DNA of 64,000 nt, taken from positions 50,911,858 through 50,975,857 of the forward strand of contig JANJXV010000004.1 of NCBI GenBank assembly GCA_024803745.1. Reading direction: 5' to 3'. The notes under the pieces were generated by a model that made no database searches, was not told the origin of the DNA, and saw nothing but the letters and a program-made list of their open reading frames with translations. The position numbers were made by a program, and so were the translations under genes. Source of the stretch: Megascapheus bottae (lineage: Eukaryota; Chordata; Mammalia; Rodentia; Geomyidae). Below, in pieces: positions 44,626 to 55,767 of this stretch; the stretch's first letter is position 1; each line of letters begins with the position of its first letter.

Positions 44626-45434
44626 TACAAGCATCCTTGTCACTAAACATTGGTTTCCCTTTTTCAGGCTAGTAGCTTGTGTACCAAACAGGAATTTTTG
44701 TTCCATCGCCCAACTCAGAGCTGCTTAATCTGAAATTGTGCATCCACTAGCTGAGTCTGATGTCTTTTTGTGTTTGAAAGGCTACAAATTGCAAGTTTAG
44801 TGCTAAGAGAGCCATTAAAAACAAAACAAAACAGGGTTGATGTATTTTTTCTATTAATTGATTATGTTGTAAAACTCATTTGACTCTAAATTGTTGCAAG
44901 GACTTATTACTAGGCATGAGGCCCTTCAACAGAGCAGCTTTATAAAGGGCATTGATAACAATTAAAGCTAAGCCTCAGTGATTAACCTAAAGTACCCTAG
45001 GTTGCTCCCAGAGCGTGGTAATGTATCGTGAGCCTGTCTAACAGGTGGAGGGGTACAGTGACAGAGATTTCCCCCCTTCTATTTCTAAGATTTTCCCTTT
45101 GTTTATACATTTTCTTCCTTAGTGGATGTAAAAATGTTGAGAGGAAGGACACAAGAAAGCAAAATACCTATTAAATCTTGGTCCTGTTCATAAGTAATTT
45201 ACTTAACAGAGGAGGTAACTGACTCTGATGAGTTCAGCAATAAAACTCTAGCAAAAAACCCAGTAGTAAAATTTTGTCTAACTTCCAGCTCATGCTAACT
45301 ACTGGGTGATGTGACAGGATTAAAATCCTGTTCTCTCTTTGTTAAAATAATAGCTGAATACACACCGAGGTTGAATTGCTGGATATGTAGTGTCTAGAAA
45401 ATAATAAAAGTAATACAAATCAAAATATTTTCCA
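44626..45434. other. Unique sequence
   Basis: No recognisable element. Confidence 0.5.
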
Positions 45435-45505
45435 ACAGTTATTGAATTCTCTATAGGTATCAGGCATTGTACCATTGTCTGAATCTTTACAAAATTTTCT
45501 TCTTG
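45435..45505. repeat. Possible MIR/L2 relic
   Basis: 'ggtatcaggcattgtaccat' inside 'attgaattctctat ... aatctttacaaaat' resembles the 'tgccaggcactgtgct' region of old mammalian repeats. Too short to be sure. Confidence 0.25.
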
Positions 45506-45940
45506 TGTATAAACAAAATTATAATGGGATCATTCCCCTTAGCTTAGTTTTAGTTGGACCACAGATCCTAGAAGAATATGTAAAAATAATTCCACCATTA
45601 ATGAGGACTATGATCTTCAAAGATATAAACCCCAAATCCTGAATGATCCAAATCCCCAAAATGTGAAATCCCCAAATGACAACACTGTAGATTAAAGTCC
45701 CAGATGTTGAAACCCAGGAAACAGAATTAGTCAATGGGGATAAAAAAAATTAAAGACTGTACAAAAGGGGGACAGACGAATTCTGGGGAAGAGTTTAGAA
45801 GGTTTTCAATCATATAGAGATAGTTGTCTCAAGTATGGCTGAGGAAAAAGGCCAGATATGCCATGTGATTAAGATGTGAAAACATTCTCTCAGAGTGTCA
45901 TTTTCCCTGTGAAATCACAGAAAGTGGAAATCCACATATA
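45506..45940. other. Unique sequence with a degenerate short-period patch
   Basis: At 45625-45680 'ccccaaatcctgaatgatcc' is followed by further CCCCAAAATG and CCCCAAATG copies. This is either a decayed tandem repeat or a relic of an old DNA transposon. Confidence 0.4.
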
Positions 45941-45955
45941 AAAGGAAAATTGAAG

Positions 45956-46243
45956 CTGGATACGGTGGCTCATGCCTGTAATCTTAGCTACTCAGGAGGC
46001 TGAGATCTGAGGATCAAAGTTCAAAGCCAGCCTGGGCATAAAGGGACCTGAGACTCTTATCTCCAAATAAACTCTAGAAAATGGGAAGTGGGGCTCAAGG
46101 GTAGGGTGGTAGCCTTGAGCTGAAGAGCTCAGTGACAACAGCCAAGCCAGGGGTAGCCTTAAGTTGAAGAGCACAAGGATAGCGCCCAAGCCTAGTTCAA
46201 GCCCCATGGCCCACAAAAAAAAGTAAAGAAAATAAAGAAAATG
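45956..46243 (+). mobile_element. B1/ID composite SINE with internal duplication and 15-bp TSD
   Basis: Ordinary B1 half and linker, but the ID half contains two successive copies of a 41-base unit (46108-46148 and 46152-46192, starting ggtagcctt). AAAGGAAAATTGAAG is exactly duplicated at 45941-45955 and 46244-46258. The copies differ at several bases, so the duplication may predate insertion. Confidence 0.95.
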
Positions 46244-46258
46244 AAAGGAAAATTGAAG

Positions 46259-47264
46259 GGGGATTACAATGGAGGCAGTCTGGGAAGGTGGAAATGTTAC
46301 TTATTAATGATTTATGTTAGTATAGGATAAAATAGGATTAAAGAGAAAGAAAAGGAGGGGAAACAATTTCTTCTCCCTAATCAGGAGACAGTGGTAAAGA
46401 CTCATCAAATGGTAGTAATTATTGATGGTCTTGAATTTGTGAGGTGGGGGATCCCTGCATAGGTATGGCTCCAGTTTCTAGCAAACCTTTTCTTTCAGAC
46501 TAAAGTTTGAGATTTGAGGCAGCTAAGATGGAAGCTGTTATTAATATTTAATGTTCTATAACATGAATGTGTAAATCAAGGCTTACCCATAATAGATGCA
46601 GTTTAGGTCTTCACTTTGCAAGATGTGTCTTCCATTTCAGCTTTGTATGTAAGGAGAAAGAAGATGCAGACATCCCATTAATGTTTCTTCTTCCTAAAAC
46701 TCAACATCCAAAATGGGTAAGTGTGGTGGGGAGCCTGCTGCTTTGGCTTTCTGTTTCTACTTCCTGGTTCTAATGTCAGAGTCTGGCATTTAAAAATGTA
46801 TGAAGTTTAATTACTTCAGCTCTTTCTATACCTTACCTCATAAACGTGGTATGGCATTATTCTGATATGTCTGTGCAGGGATTTCTTTCTAGAGGAGAAA
46901 AGTAGGGAAGTCAGCCCAGTAGAAATTGAGTGTGAATCCATTTTTCATGGAGTGTTCTTGCCACTGCCATTTTAATTGCCATGCACGACTTCAACACATA
47001 AAGATATGAGAATAATTAAGCACAGTAGATGAACTTATTTCCAAACCTCATTGCTTTTCTGATACACATTTTCCTGATGAGGATTTGTTTTGTTTTGTCT
47101 TTAGTTTTCTATGTTTTTTTTTGGTTGATGCTTTTCTTCACCCCCTCTTTAAATGTTTTCCTGCTATTGTAACTCATAAGCACTGCTGTTTATAGTTCAC
47201 TAGGCGGTATGTTTCATAGTCACACCATTTTCAGTAATGGAGGTATGTATTGTATAAAACGTTG
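46259..47264. other. Unique sequence holding one exon candidate
   Basis: No repeats recognised; see 46641-46716. Confidence 0.45.
46641..46716 (+). other. Candidate coding exon, 76 nt
   Basis: Acceptor 'gtcttccatttcag' at 46640 and a consensus donor 'AAATGG|gtaagt' bound a segment open in one frame only: VCKEKEDADIPLMFLLPKTQ, then HPKW. Phase is one leftover base then 25 codons. I recognise no family and see no partner exon, so a chance splice-site pair is quite possible. Confidence 0.2.
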
Positions 47265-47339
47265 TAGGTGAGGGCATGGCAGAGTAGGAGAGTTCCTTTC
47301 TAGCAGTCATGACACCTGAGTTCAAGCCTCAAACCACAT

Positions 47340-47340
<1 letters not shown>
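47265..47340 (+). mobile_element. tRNA/ID-like SINE monomer
   Basis: 'gtgagggcatggcagagtag', 'gagagttcctttctagcagt' and 'ctgagttcaagcctcaaacc' have the spacing of one ID-type module; a CA array follows as its tail. Confidence 0.5.

Positions 47341-47341
<1 letters not shown>

Positions 47342-47392
<51 letters not shown>
47342..47392. repeat. (CA)n microsatellite
   Basis: 25 uninterrupted CA units between two SINE-like pieces. Confidence 0.97.
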
Positions 47393-47393
<1 letters not shown>

Positions 47394-47395
47394 TT

Positions 47396-47605
47396 TTAAG
47401 CTGAGTGCTGGTGGTTCATGCCTGTAAATCCTATCTACTGGGAAGACAAAGGAACATCCTTTGAGTCTACATAGGCAGAAAAACCTGACAGATTTTAATT
47501 CTGAAGCAATCATCAGAATGAAGTGTGGAGCTGTGGCTCAAGCAATAGAGTGCTGATTGAGAAAGCCCTCAGTTCAAATCTTAGTACTACCAATAAAATA
47601 ATGAA
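47396..47605 (+). mobile_element. B1/ID composite SINE, sense
   Basis: 'agctgagtgctggtggttca', 'tgcctgtaaatcctatctac', then 'gtggagctgtggctcaagca', 'atagagtgctgattgagaaa' and 'cagttcaaatcttagtacta', with an ATAAAATAA end. Diverged. Confidence 0.7.
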
Positions 47606-49199
47606 TAATTTCAGAGTTTGTTTTATGTAGGCTGCATAAATTCGACTTGTGCTGTTACACATGATGACTTGGTATAGAGTTCCTGACATACATGTAGACT
47701 TTGGAAGCATTCTCCATCCTTGATGAAGTGCTGATTTTGAACACTTGCATCTTGAGACTTTAAGGCCTTGGGTAACAGCAGAAACAGTGGTGATCCACTG
47801 ATCCATTGTAGTTTCCTCATCAGTCTTTCTAGAAGACTTGTGTTGGTGCCACAACATTTCAGGAGCCCACAGTCACAACATTGACCTCACACAATTAACA
47901 ATCATAATGACATGGAATCATATATTTTTCTAACCGACTTTTAATTAATATGATGTAGTCACTGCTGCTATCATGTGGGACTCTTGCTACTATATTTTCA
48001 TGCTTATTCTTGCAAATATATGCAGATTAACTTTGTCTCTTTTATGCAGAATGGCCTATGAACTATTCTTATGTTTCTTACATTTTCATTGAAGCCAGGA
48101 ATAAGTGTTTTCTCAATAATTGAAAAGTAATTTGTATGAATTATATTCTTACAATTCTGATACTTCAAGTTTGATATTTGATATTTGAAGATATTTGAAG
48201 AATGGAGAGGTGTTGATCTCTTTGGTTGTAAGTATTAGGGATTTTGGAATTTGGAATTGACTCTCAACATTCTAACGCAAAATAATCCATGCAACTGGGA
48301 ACACATCTAACATGCTTCATGTTAAATCCATTCTTCTGTCACTGGAGAATCCTAGTTCCTTAGGGTGATTTTCTTTTTCACATAAATTGACTACATGGAA
48401 GAATAGAAAATTTCAAAAATTTCTAGAAAACTAATTGTTTAGCACATACATCTTCTCATCCAAGGGCCAAACCCAAGAAATATATTTCTGCTGTGTTTCA
48501 TTAGAAGTTTTTTTTTTTCCTTCCACACATTGGTTTCATCCTTGAATATAGAAATTATCCCCATCTTATCTCAGGCTTCTCTCTCTAGTGATGCTATCTT
48601 AATGGTGCTGTAATTGCCTCCTCACAATTCTTGTCCATTTTGCCTTTCTCTACCTTCAGGATTCCATCCTTCTCTTCCTAACAGAGAATTGATATGTAGC
48701 TCTTGATATTGAGAGAAAAGGTCATGAAGTGAGATGTGTTTGACAACAGCTCTGGTTCTAAGAAGAAAATACGGGATATTTCAAGGAGACTTAATTTCCT
48801 TTTTCAGCGAAAAGAATAAAAATAAAAATTCTCTTTTTGATGATTAGAGGAGGCAGGTGAAAATAATTAGAACTGAATGGGTTTTCATGGAGTTCTGGAG
48901 TGGGGATGGGTTTTCAAAAGAAATCCACATTGAATTTATGGTAGGAAGTCAGACGAATAAGCATTGGAAACCACAGATTCAGCAATATTTCCTTCAGGGA
49001 GAATGCTATTTTGATATCGAAAGTAATGGAAAAGAGATTGTACAGTAAGAATGAAGGCATCATTATTATTGAAACTATTTGAAAATTCCTATAATTTTGT
49101 AGTTCAATCATGATTTGAATAAATGTTTTCTGTTTGTTTCTAGTCACCCTTCTTTCATTTTGTAATTACAAATGAAAAGGATTTGTTTCTTCTTTCTGT
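47606..49199. other. Unique sequence
   Basis: No recognisable gene or repeat. 'tgatatttgaagatatttga' near 48180 is a tiny tandem. Confidence 0.5.
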
Positions 49200-49412
49200 T
49201 TTTTTTTTAAATTTTTGTTTGTTTGTTTGTTTTTGCCAATCCTGGAGATTGAACTCAGGGCCTGAGCGCTGTCCTTGGGCTTTCTTGAGGCTAGTGCCCT
49301 ACCACTTGAGTCACAGTACAACTTCTGGCTTTTTCTGTGTATGCGGTATCAAGGAGTCGAACCCGGGTCTTTGTGCAAGCACTCTTTCAGTAGGCCAAAC
49401 TCCTGGTCCAAG
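49200..49412 (-). mobile_element. Dimeric ID SINE, antisense
   Basis: T/GTTT-rich tail, 'ttgccaatcctggagattga', 'ttgaggctagtgccctacca', linker, 'ggagtcgaacccgggtcttt' (B-box complement) and 'caagcactctttcagtaggc'. 'tgcatgctagg' is partly deleted. No clear duplication. Confidence 0.9.
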
Positions 49413-49536
49413 AATTTCTGTCACTTGAGATTCAGATAAATATTTAGAGGTGAAAAATATAACGCTGAGTAGGATGAAGGTTTTATAATCTTAAATCAAT
49501 AGGCAAACATTGCCATTTAGTATAATTCTGAAGTGC

Positions 49537-49553
49537 ATCTATCTATCTGTCTG

Positions 49554-49621
<68 letters not shown>
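49537..49621. repeat. Compound (CTAT)n-(CT)n-(TA)n microsatellite
   Basis: CTAT/CTGT units, about 19 CT units, then about 11 TA units without a break. Confidence 0.97.
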
Positions 49622-49622
<1 letters not shown>

Positions 49623-49784
49623 TGTGTATATACTTTTGATTGTGGTCTTAGTAAATGTTTTAACCATGAATTTTATATCAATAATTTGGCACAGTGACAT
49701 ATAGAATCTCAATTTCAACTCTCCTAATATTTAACATATACTATTCAACCTTTATTTTTATTAAAAAATGATGTTCTTGAACTT

Positions 49785-50045
49785 ATATAGATGTAATCCC
49801 AGCTACTCTAGAGGTAGAAAGCCGAAAGACTACTGTTCAAGGCCGAGAAGGATGTTAACCAAACCCTATTTTAATCAGTAGTCAAGGTGTGGTGGTGTGC
49901 TTCTGTCACCCTGCTTGTGTGGGATGAATAAGTAAAAGACTTCAGATCCTTACCAAACTCTGATAAAAAGCACAAAATTCTGCTCAGAAAATGGTTAACA
50001 ACAAAAAGACTGGTAGAGTACTTGCCTAGAACAACAACAAGGATA
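49785..50045 (+). mobile_element. Degenerate B1 + ID remnants, sense
   Basis: 'gtaatcccagctactctaga' and 'gttcaaggccgagaaggatg' (B1), 'caaggtgtggtggtgtgctt' (second B1-like start), and 'gactggtagagtacttgcct' (ID). Several small insertions; no tail duplication. Confidence 0.45.
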
Positions 50046-50146
50046 TATAGAAGATACATCAGATCCTTAAAGTTTAAGGTAATTGTACTGCATGTTTTGC
50101 AGTAGTACAGTAATTTTACTTTGTGTACAACTATTTTGGTCAGAGG

Positions 50147-50247
50147 CTGGGTGCTAGTGGCTCACACCTGTGATTTTAGCTACTCAGAAGTTTGAGACTG
50201 TAATGGCAGCCTGGGTAGGGAAGTGCACAAGACTCTTATTTCCAATT

Positions 50248-50297
<50 letters not shown>

Positions 50298-50394
50298 CCA
50301 AAGTAGGGTCATAGCGCAAGTGGTTGGGACAGACTCAGGCCCCTGATTTCAAGCCTCAGGACTGGCACATAAACCAAACCAACCAAACAACGTA
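50147..50394 (+). mobile_element. B1/ID composite SINE with (CA)n in the linker and TSD
   Basis: 'ctgggtgctagtggctcaca', 'ttagctactcagaagtttga' and linker 'ttccaattaaa', then 23 CA units (50250-50296), then ID half 'catagcgcaagtggttggga' and 'aagcctcaggactggcacat'. TTTGGTCAGAGG at 50135-50146 and TTTGTTCAGAGG at 50395-50406 flank the whole unit. Confidence 0.9.
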
Positions 50395-50406
50395 TTTGTT
50401 CAGAGG

Positions 50407-51439
50407 ACAAAAATTTATTATTTAAAATGAGTGCATAAAATTCAGCAGTCATAAAATTCAACACCTTGGTAGTTTTAGTATTTAAAATTTGAAAAAGATA
50501 CTTCCAAATATTGAAAGACTAACAACAGGTGGAGGGAGAATTAGTGGCTTCTGCCCATGTAACTGTGGTGTGAGGATGCCAAGCTGCTTCTTACAGATAA
50601 ACACATATTCTCAGCCATCTCGGGACTTAGAGCCTTGATTGGAGCAGGAATCTTATCATTGCTGAAATGAACACCTCCTCAACCTGCAAGTTACTGTGCC
50701 CTGGCTCATACAGAGTTCACATATAGGGCATGTCTATCAGAGGTACCAAATAGATCCAATTGCCATCGAGAAAGTCTGAGAATCAAATTTAAAATCTTAT
50801 TCCTCAGAATGTTTGTATTCAGTTGATTATACAATCACATCTCTGTTCCAGTGTGGTTTTCATTGCTGTAAACAAATGGAACCTCTGAGACATTTGCTGT
50901 CACCTAACATTAATCCACATTAAATATAATTTTAAGGCATTGTTGTACATATGATAATAAACACAAGCACTACTTACCCAATGACCCAACCACCAGTGAT
51001 CAATCTATCTTCAAGCAGATGGCACAGTGACAAATTAGACAAAATACAGAAATCATGGCAAGATCTGGGGAAAAGCATCCAGATGTTTATAGTACAATGA
51101 TTGTGATCATGTTCTACTTATACATTCACAGAGCGCTGAAGCCTTCTGCTGCAAAGGGATATTTATTTTGTGAAAGGAGTTTAAATGTCTACATGGATGT
51201 AATCAACAGTTCCTTCAACATTGGAAACATTCACTTGTTACCAACTGAAGCATTCTACACTCTCTAAATGTGTGTGCTCAATCCTAAATCATATTTGATA
51301 TGTATTTAAGCTTCTTATTTTTAAAACTTCCTATTAGCCTAAAGAGATAGTAGCGAATCATTATCTACATGCATATGTCCTAATAGACACACATACATAA
51401 ATGAACATAAAGGAAATGTGTATAATTTGTCTCCAAAGT
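50407..51439. other. Unique or very old sequence
   Basis: The 50-base stretch from about 51159 resembles one at 53791 (see findings). A 70-codon frame at 51055-51267 covers it and looks incidental. Confidence 0.4.
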
Positions 51440-51875
51440 TTATCCTGTTTCCTCGATTTTGTAGAGTATCATCACAAACAGTCACCAATGAGATGACTGA
51501 AAATGACAACCAAATAATTACTCAAGGTGTCAAAAGAGATATGTGCACTCTAGAGATTGACTCCTGGAGAGAATCTCTTCTTGCCTCTTCAGCTTCTGGT
51601 GGTTTGGCCTTACCTTAGCCTTAGTATGCCACTCGAAGTTTTCCCACTGAAATCAAATGAATTTCTCTTCTTCCTCTTCTGTTTTCTCATCTGCTTTTCT
51701 GTTTCATCATGCCCCCTTATGAGAAAGTATTTAGAGCTCATCTTCATTTATAGCTTATCTACAATAAGGCCCTTCGCTCTTGAGATATTATCATACCACT
51801 TCATGCCACATAAAGTAATATTCAGAGACTACAAGAAGTATGATTCCATCCACTATTCACTCCACTACATCTTGT
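51440..51875 (+). mobile_element. Ancient LTR-like mammalian repeat
   Basis: 'gagaatctcttcttgcctct', 'tcagcttctggtggtttggc', 'cttatctacaataaggccct', 'gccacataaagtaatattca' and 'cactattcactccactacat' follow the order of a common old mammalian LTR-type repeat (MaLR/ERVL group, from memory). No coding part. Confidence 0.4.
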
Positions 51876-52689
51876 TAATTAAATTATCCTGATGGATAGA
51901 ACAGGTATTTTTTCCAGGGCATAAATTATAGTTCTTATCAGGGTAAAATAATTTTCCCATCTATCATTTATCCAATCTTCAGTGTATTTATTAAACTTAC
52001 ACAAATGATCCCACTTTCCATCTTCTCACCTCTTCTCTTTCTTCTGCATTCTAGAAGGAACATTGCTTGTTCTATGTTTGCAAATGAGAACCATTGGGGC
52101 ATAATAGCCACATTTGGGTTTTTTTTTTGGTTGTCAGGGTGAACCTTAGGAAGAATTAAAGCAGCAGAAAATTCACAAACATAGAAGCTGGCTGTTCAAA
52201 ATCAGACTTTAAAATGAGAGGAATGTGAAAAGATATTCAGATAAAGAAATGTCCTGTGGAAAAGCAGAGTTTTTTGTAAATTTACAGGTTCAAGCTGGGG
52301 AGTGAATGGAACTGCACCACTTGAAGCTGCCCACCAAGATTTTCTTCTTCATGCGATACCTATTGGCTGGGTAACATTTGTGTTTCAAGATTTTGTCCTT
52401 TCTTGTATTTTTCTTTTTGCTTTTCTAGGCTATGCTATCACTAATTGTTATGCCTTTTCTATTGCTAACTGGAGGGAAAAAATCTTTCATTCTTTCATCT
52501 TTCATAGCTCAAAATGGTGTTTGGTATGTCAACTTATCCAACTAGTATATCGATTTTGTAGCTATGATAGAAAGCACATTCCTTTCTTTAAATCATTTCA
52601 TTATACGAGATCACACTATCAAACCTATATAATAATTTGATGTAATTCACTAGTTATGACCACATGTCAGCAGTGTGGCAGGTGCACAA
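51876..52689. other. Unique sequence
   Basis: A 112-codon frame at 52302-52640 is hydrophobic in its middle (VLSCIFLFAFLGYAI) but lacks any other support. Confidence 0.4.
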
Positions 52690-52868
52690 ATCTGGAAAAG
52701 GACTACAAAAAGCTCTAGGCTCAAAGGGAAAAAAAATGATTGGGAGGGGGTCGGGGGGGAAAGTGGGAAAAAAACATGGGAAGGATATCAATATCCAAGA
52801 AGTAATGTGTCCACTACCTGATGAATGTAACTGTAGCCCTTCTATATACCACCCGACAATAAAATACA
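52690..52868 (+). mobile_element. LINE-1 3' UTR end, sense, older subfamily
   Basis: 'gatcgggaggggg'-like G/A block, 'acatgggaaggatatcaata', 'agaagtaatgtgtccactac', 'gaatgtaactgtagcccttc' and AATAAAA, then a TA array (52869-52890) in place of the A-tail. Confidence 0.75.
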
Positions 52869-52890
52869 ATATATATATATATATGTATAT
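52869..52890. repeat. (TA)n microsatellite at an L1 tail
   Basis: About 11 units directly after the AATAAAATACA end of the L1 fragment. Confidence 0.9.
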
Positions 52891-53879
52891 AAACCCGAAG
52901 CTCAGAGCATACTCATTATGACAAATGTGAAGAAAGAATCCATTGAATGTATATGCAACAATGTCATTCTTATGCACCTAACTATGGGCACATGCAAATG
53001 AAAGAACTGATGTTTCCACATGTTGCAATAATCTGTTGGCTTTGACTCATAAATTGTTGACCCATGATGTTGGCATTCCCTGCTTATCTAACTGTTGGCA
53101 ATCTGACTCTTATTCTAAACTCCATTGAAGCTGCACATTTCAGAATTCACACAGCAATTACCTCATGTCAGATAACTATGCTAGCTAGGGAAGAAAATAT
53201 TACTGCTGAACTTCTTAAACTTCTAATGTTATGACTTAAAATATTAAGAAACACAAAGAGCTTTTATTTATGTGGATTATACCAGAATCTATTTACTGAA
53301 ATACAGGTAAAATATATAGCATAATATTTATTAGTAGATCTAGAAATATTAGCAACAAACAAATTAACTTAAATCAGATTTATCATGTTATTTTTATTTT
53401 ACGACAACTAGTTGGGAAAATCTCCTTAATTTCTGATGTAATAGGATAAGTTATGTTCTATGGGATATCACATGCTGTGATTCTATTAGAAAATAAGTTT
53501 ATAAACAAGGGCATATTTGTATACCAACAAGTGCTATCTATAGCATACTGTAGTGCAGATTACTACACAATCATGAGAAAGTTAAAATGTAAATGTGCAA
53601 TACTTTAGGACGATGATAAAAAGTATTTCTGAACCTTGGGACCAGCTTGTACATTTACTGGCCATGAAAAATATTTTGGTGGAAGTGTCACAAACTAAAC
53701 AAATAAATACACAAAGCAAAATAACTATACAAATTAATTTCCAAAGGCAAAATTGCACCAAATGATTGCTGGTCTTTGTGTCAAGGAGAATTTATTTTAT
53801 GAATGGAGTTTTAATGTCTAGGTGGGATTAAAAATGTATGAAGAAGAAAATCTAAATTAAATGAGGAGTGGGGGAAACA
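52891..53879. other. Unique or very old sequence
   Basis: No confident element. Parts around 53540-53700 could be an ancient LINE, but I cannot anchor them. Confidence 0.4.
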
Positions 53880-54320
53880 GTGATTTCTCTGCAAAGAGGG
53901 CATTGATCTTGATGGATCATTAAGAGTTTAAAGTATGAGGCTAAGAGATTATAATGTGCAGAAGATTTGAGGGGAAGGATTTGGGCAAACCTAAGAAATA
54001 ATGTGGTCAGATGATAATCACTAAGGCAGGGAGAAAATTTCAGTGGGAGACTGGGAAGGCCAACAAAGCTGAGCAGTTTAGAGTTTTAAAGATTTTACTC
54101 TTCACATAATAGGGAGACACTAAAGGGTTTCTTTTCAATGTACTAACTTGTTAGATTAAAAAACGAGTCTTTTGACTGTTTTAGAAAGAATGGACTGGAG
54201 GGTTATGAGTGCAGAGAAAAAGACCACTTATGAAGCGATTTCATGACAAATAGAATCACTGCTTGGGTTAAAGTACTGGTAGCAGACACAGGAAGGGAAA
54301 TTTAAATATACCTGGATGCA
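53880..54320. repeat. Ancient mammalian interspersed repeat (LINE-like)
   Basis: 'gatggatcattaagagttta', 'aatagggagacactaaaggg', 'gttttagaaagaatggactg', 'gagggttatgagtgcagaga' and 'agaccacttatgaagcgatt' keep the order of a widespread old repeat (ttttactctt ... gagccactgaagggtttt ... actggagg). I cannot name the subfamily safely. Confidence 0.45.
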
Positions 54321-54368
54321 GGATCAAAACTAAAGGTAGCCTGGGCACATTGAGCTTGGCCTCTGTAT

Positions 54369-54592
54369 GTTTTTATTTTTTATTTTTTTTATTATTATTA
54401 TTTTTTTTTGCCAGTCCTGGGCTTGAGCTCAGGGCCTGAGCACTGTCCTTGGACTTTCTCAAGGCTAGAGCTCTACCACTTGAGCCTCAGCACCACTTCC
54501 GGCTTTTTTCTATGTATGTGGTACCGAGGAATCGAACCCGGGTCTTCATGCATGCTAGGCAAGCACTTTAACCACTAGGCCAAACTCCCGGC
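54369..54592 (-). mobile_element. Dimeric ID SINE, antisense, near-consensus, with TSD
   Basis: Best-preserved copy: T-rich tail, both modules, B-box complement 'ggaatcgaacccgggtcttc' and 'aactcccggccc' as its 5' end. CCTCTGTAT repeats at 54360-54368 and 54593-54601. Low divergence suggests a recent insertion. Confidence 0.97.
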
Positions 54593-54601
54593 CCTCTGTA
54601 T

Positions 54602-55284
54602 ATTGTTAGTAACTAAACAGAGGAGATTTACACAGAGATGGAAATAAAAGCATTGTGATATGTTGGAGTTAAAATGAAGAGTTTTTTGTTGGTGATGTTA
54701 AGTTTGAGGAATATGTAAGAGGATTTTGTTTTCTTCGATTTTTGATACTAACTTGTCCTTTGTAGCCCAGACTGACCTGTAACTCTCTAATAATGTTATT
54801 CTAATAAGGCTTTTAATATAATTTGTGTTTAAATATTGGTAGAATCACATTACATTTGCACTTATTATGTCATTGTAAATTTTAGTTTCTCTCTTTTTTT
54901 TAACCCCAAATCTAGAATTTAAATTCACAGTTGCTAGACAGATGTTCTCCCAGTTGAATCACATCCTCATTTCTAATAATAGTTTCCTTTTAAGTTTAAA
55001 AAACTTTTATTTCTGGCATTGTAACTGGATAAAGAAATACACAAGAATTTTAGACAAGATAATATAGTTATTTTCATAGAAAACATTGTAAAACATGAAT
55101 TGTTTTTAGGTATAACAATATTTTCATCATTTCCTAAGATAATGTATAGTATCATATTATTTCTTAGTCTCTGTCATTTCTATTACTTGAATATGTAAAG
55201 AAAAAAATTAGTGATTTGTTGGGTCAACTGACTTCAGATAACACCTCAACCAAAATTAATCATAGAGAAAACATACAGAAATTA
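54602..55284 (-). other. Mostly unique, with two faint SINE scraps
   Basis: 'tttgtagcccagactgacct' near 54760 is B1-like antisense. 'cacagttgctagacagatgt' to 'gttgaatcacatcctca' near 54925-54970 is ID-like antisense. Both are too decayed to bound. Confidence 0.35.
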
Positions 55285-55450
55285 AGTCTGGAGGTAGTAG
55301 ATTCCCTGCCTAACAAGTGTGAAGCCCTGAATTTAAAAGGAAGGGAGGGAAGAAGGAAAGAAGGGAGAAAGGTGTATATTTTCAGATGGATGTTTTGTTT
55401 TTTTTTTGGCCATGCTGGCCTCAAACTCACAATACTCCTCCCTGAGATTT
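55285..55450. repeat. ID-like remnant, GA-rich tail and B1 scrap
   Basis: 'ctggaggtagtagattccct' and 'gcctaacaagtgtgaagccc' (sense ID-like) lead into a GAAGG-rich tail (55340-55375). 'gccatgctggcctcaaactc' at about 55410 is antisense B1-like. Confidence 0.45.
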
Positions 55451-55560
55451 CTATCCCATCATGCACTATAATTTTGGGAAAAAATGTATAAACCCTTTTC
55501 TTCATAATCCTTTTATTCCTTATATTTTCTGTCTCAGTACTTTTTCCCAGTTAACAAAAA
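55451..55560. other. Unique sequence
   Basis: Nothing recognised. Confidence 0.5.
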
Positions 55561-55767
55561 TCTATTTATTTATTTATGTATTTATTTATTATTGCTAGTC
55601 TTGGGGCTTTGAACTTCTGGGCACTGTCCTTGAGCTTTCTCAAGGTTAGTTCTCTACCACTTGAGCCCTAGCACCACTTCCAGTTTTTTCTGTGTATGTA
55701 CCAAGGAACTGAACCCGAGGCTTCCTGCTGGGAAAATATTCTATTGCTAGGCCATACTCTTGGCCCT
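55561..55767 (-). mobile_element. Dimeric ID SINE, antisense, diverged
   Basis: TTTA-repeat tail, 'ttgctagtcttggggctttg', 'tcaaggttagttctctacca', linker, 'accaaggaactgaacccgag' and 'tattgctaggccatactctt'. The B box is altered (gaactgaacc). Confidence 0.85.

Noticed and set aside
44265..44728. Frames of 107, 127 and 128 codons
   Set aside because: Low-complexity translation of the CCTT/CCCT tract; both strands are open at once.
52302..52640. 112-codon frame with a hydrophobic centre
   Set aside because: Single hydrophobic stretch only, AT-rich context, no homology recognised and no promoter or splice signal.
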